From Deltaproteobacteria bacterium (GTDB taxonomy: Bacteria > Desulfobacterota_D > UBA1144 > Nemesobacterales > N074bin48), in the NCBI GenBank assembly GCA_004356685.1, contig SMWS01000131.1, forward strand, positions 1 to 7,417: a stretch of 7,417 bases of DNA, given 5' to 3'. Below the pieces are notes generated by a model. That model was not told the DNA's origin and did not search any database. It saw nothing but the letters and a program-made list of their open reading frames with translations. How positions within the stretch are numbered: the first letter of the stretch is position 1; the number at the start of each line of letters is the position of its first letter. Of the stretch, positions 5,941 to 7,417 are shown one piece after another. A program made the translations under genes and the position numbers.

Positions 5941-7278
5941 GTGATTGGTAAGCTTGTTGCTGATTATAATATAATAGAAAAGATTGGTCAGGGAGGTATG
6001 GGAGAAGTTTACAAAGCCGTTCATACCAAACTTGATCAAACTGTAGCAGTAAAAGTTCTTTCCTCAGAATATTCGTTAAATCCTTCTATGAGAAAACGCT
6101 TCATTAATGAAGCGAAAATACAGGCAAAATTTTCTCATCCCAACATGGTAAATATTTTTAATTTAATCGAGCAGGACAATAACGTCTTCATCGTAATGGA
6201 ATATATAAATGGTGGTACCCTTGAAGGCCATTTAGAGCAAAATGGTGTTTTATCACAGGACGAGTCTATAAAGATTTCACTTCAGGTATTAAGCGCACTA
6301 CAGTTTATGCATTCTAAAGGAGTAGTACACAGGGATATTAAGCCAAGTAACATAATGTTTACAGATACTGGGGTTGTGAAAGTAACCGATTTTGGGATCG
6401 CAAAGGTTATGAATGAAGCGACAAAACATACTAAAACAGGCATGCTTGGTTCTGTTGCTTATATATCTCCAGAACAAATTCTTGGTGAAAAAACAAGCAT
6501 TACAACTGATATCTATTCATTCGGGATTACTTTATATAAAATGGTAACTGGAAGAGCTCCGTTCCGGGGAAGCTCTGAATATGTAGTAATGCAGGGCCAC
6601 TTAAAGGAAAAACCAATATCACCAATAAAATTTAATAACAATATCTCTAAATCACTTAATAAAATAATATTAAAGTCTATTTCTAAAGATCCTGAAAAAA
6701 GATATTCTTCGGTTTTTGAACTTATACAATCACTTAAAAGCGTTAATAACAAAGATAGTATATTTAAAAATGTTTCCTTTTACATAAATGATAAAATAGA
6801 AAATGTTTATAATTTTGGACCAAGAAACTTAATTGTACTATTTGTTGGATTTGTCCTATCTATAGCTCTTATAAATTTTGCAATTGCAAAAATATCTAAT
6901 AATGAATCACACAGAGATGATGAGATATTAAAAATTAGTATTGATGCTGAAACATTAAAGCAAAAAGATATTAAAGTTACAAACAATCTCAATGATAAGA
7001 TTGACGATAATATGCTTTTTAATAACAAATATGTTATTTTTGAACCCCAAGAAGATTTATCAAAACTTAACAAAGTTAATAGTACTGAAAAATCCAAAAA
7101 TATTGAGGTAGATGAAAAGAAAGTCCCAAACAAGGTAACTACCTCCAATATAATCAGTATTAGTAATATAAAGTCAAGAAATAGAGCTACTCCTGTATAC
7201 AAAAAGGTTTACTACAAACCCCAAAAGAATAAGATAGCCGAGAAGAGGGGTCAGAAAAAATGGAGAATAAGGAAGTAA
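5941..7278 (+). CDS. Membrane-anchored Hanks-type Ser/Thr protein kinase (second copy, long tail)
   Basis: The 445 aa product has a kinase domain (about 8-268), a membrane helix (about 297-315, just after Arg295) and an outer region of about 130 aa. Catalytic residues sit at the same positions as in the first copy: GQGGMGEVY (16-24), Lys38, Glu57, HRDIKPSN (130-137) with Asp132, DFG (150-152), the identical activation segment TKHTKTGMLGSV (161-172) and SPEQ (176-179). The outer region is Lys/Asn/Asp-rich, low in complexity, matches no domain I know, and ends strongly basic (NKIAEKRGQKKWRIRK). The GTG start at 5941 follows AGGAG (5922-5926), part of the FHA stop region. The 14-nt spacer is long, so translational coupling to the FHA gene is likely. 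It probably arose by tandem duplication with the first kinase, after which the tails diverged. Confidence 0.95.
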   Translation: MIGKLVADYNIIEKIGQGGMGEVYKAVHTKLDQTVAVKVLSSEYSLNPSMRKRFINEAKIQAKFSHPNMVNIFNLIEQDNNVFIVMEYINGGTLEGHLEQNGVLSQDESIKISLQVLSALQFMHSKGVVHRDIKPSNIMFTDTGVVKVTDFGIAKVMNEATKHTKTGMLGSVAYISPEQILGEKTSITTDIYSFGITLYKMVTGRAPFRGSSEYVVMQGHLKEKPISPIKFNNNISKSLNKIILKSISKDPEKRYSSVFELIQSLKSVNNKDSIFKNVSFYINDKIENVYNFGPRNLIVLFVGFVLSIALINFAIAKISNNESHRDDEILKISIDAETLKQKDIKVTNNLNDKIDDNMLFNNKYVIFEPQEDLSKLNKVNSTEKSKNIEVDEKKVPNKVTTSNIISISNIKSRNRATPVYKKVYYKPQKNKIAEKRGQKKWRIRK

Positions 7279-7417
7279 AGAATATTAAAACTCTAAATTC
7301 TAAAAAATTTATATATTTAGTTCTTCTTTCTTTTCTTCCCCTCATAAATTCTATTTCATGTGCTCAAGCTAAATCCGGTTATTATAAGACTACTTCTAAA
7401 ATTTCGCAGTTAAGTCA
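7260..7417 (+). CDS. Exported protein of unknown function, N-terminal part (runs off window)
   Basis: An ATG at 7260 opens a frame of 52 codons with no stop before the window end. It overlaps the last 19 nt of the second kinase gene in another frame. The ribosome binding site AGAGGGG (7244-7250) lies 9 nt upstream, inside the kinase gene. Residues 1-20 are basic and polar (MENKEVKNIKTLNSKK), then FIYLVLLSFLPLINSISC forms a hydrophobic core followed by AQA. That is a Sec signal peptide, cleaved either after AQA or, less likely, at the Cys as a lipoprotein (SISC is a poor lipobox). The mature part begins KSGYYKTTSKISQL and is unrecognised. The overlap implies co-transcription and coupling with the kinase, so it may act outside the membrane with that kinase's tail. 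Confidence 0.75.
   Translation, partial: MENKEVKNIKTLNSKKFIYLVLLSFLPLINSISCAQAKSGYYKTTSKISQLS

Noticed and set aside
6513..6752. Minus-strand open frame of 79 codons opposite the second kinase
   Set aside because: It lies wholly inside the kinase domain coding region, has no ribosome binding site, and shows no recognisable motif. It is the complement of a conserved gene.
6807..7202. Minus-strand open frame of 131 codons, hydrophobic, opposite the kinase tail
   Set aside because: Its hydrophobicity is the mirror of Lys/Asn-rich codons on the coding strand. It has no start signals, and the kinase frame is clearly real here.

Overview
The window is an AT-rich (by eye roughly one third G+C) bacterial chromosome segment. 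Most genes have AGGAGG-like ribosome binding sites, and several have signal peptides or membrane anchors. The mix of a LysM secreted protein, D-aminoacyl-tRNA deacylase, a plant-type glutamate-cysteine ligase, a PrmA-like methyltransferase and Hanks-type Ser/Thr kinases with an FHA partner fits a bacterium that makes glutathione-type thiols and uses eukaryote-like phosphosignalling. I cannot assign a phylum from the sequence. A Gram-negative or cyanobacteria-related (Melainabacteria-like) lineage is only a guess.

Layout. 1-236 (minus) is the start of a secreted LysM-like protein, with its own promoter at 275-302. 342-791 (plus) is dtd. 841-1437 (minus) is a higB-higA toxin-antitoxin pair with a near-consensus promoter that sits almost on the toxin start codon. 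1512-1577 is a second, diverged copy of the dtd 3' end. The higBA cassette is therefore bracketed by two dtd 3' ends, as expected if a foreign segment entered dtd and supplied its own gene end. 1619-1871 is a small conserved gene broken by a frameshift. It ends in a hairpin shared with the convergent gshA.

1879-3222 (minus) is gshA. Its conserved N-terminus extends 43 codons upstream of the first ordinary start codon, and the only start with a well-placed Shine-Dalgarno sequence is AUA. 3291-3878 (minus) is a PrmA-like methyltransferase without the usual N-terminal substrate-recognition domain, probably co-transcribed with gshA.

4022-7417 (plus) is a signalling cluster: a membrane-anchored Ser/Thr kinase, a twin-FHA protein with its own promoter, a second paralogous membrane kinase with a longer outside tail, and the start of an exported protein that overlaps the second kinase gene. 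The likely logic is that the two kinases phosphorylate each other or the FHA protein's linker, which carries TxxD motifs. The FHA protein would then act as a phospho-dependent adaptor, and the exported protein may work with the outer tail of the second kinase. The kinase-FHA biochemistry rests on family knowledge. The specific wiring is inference.
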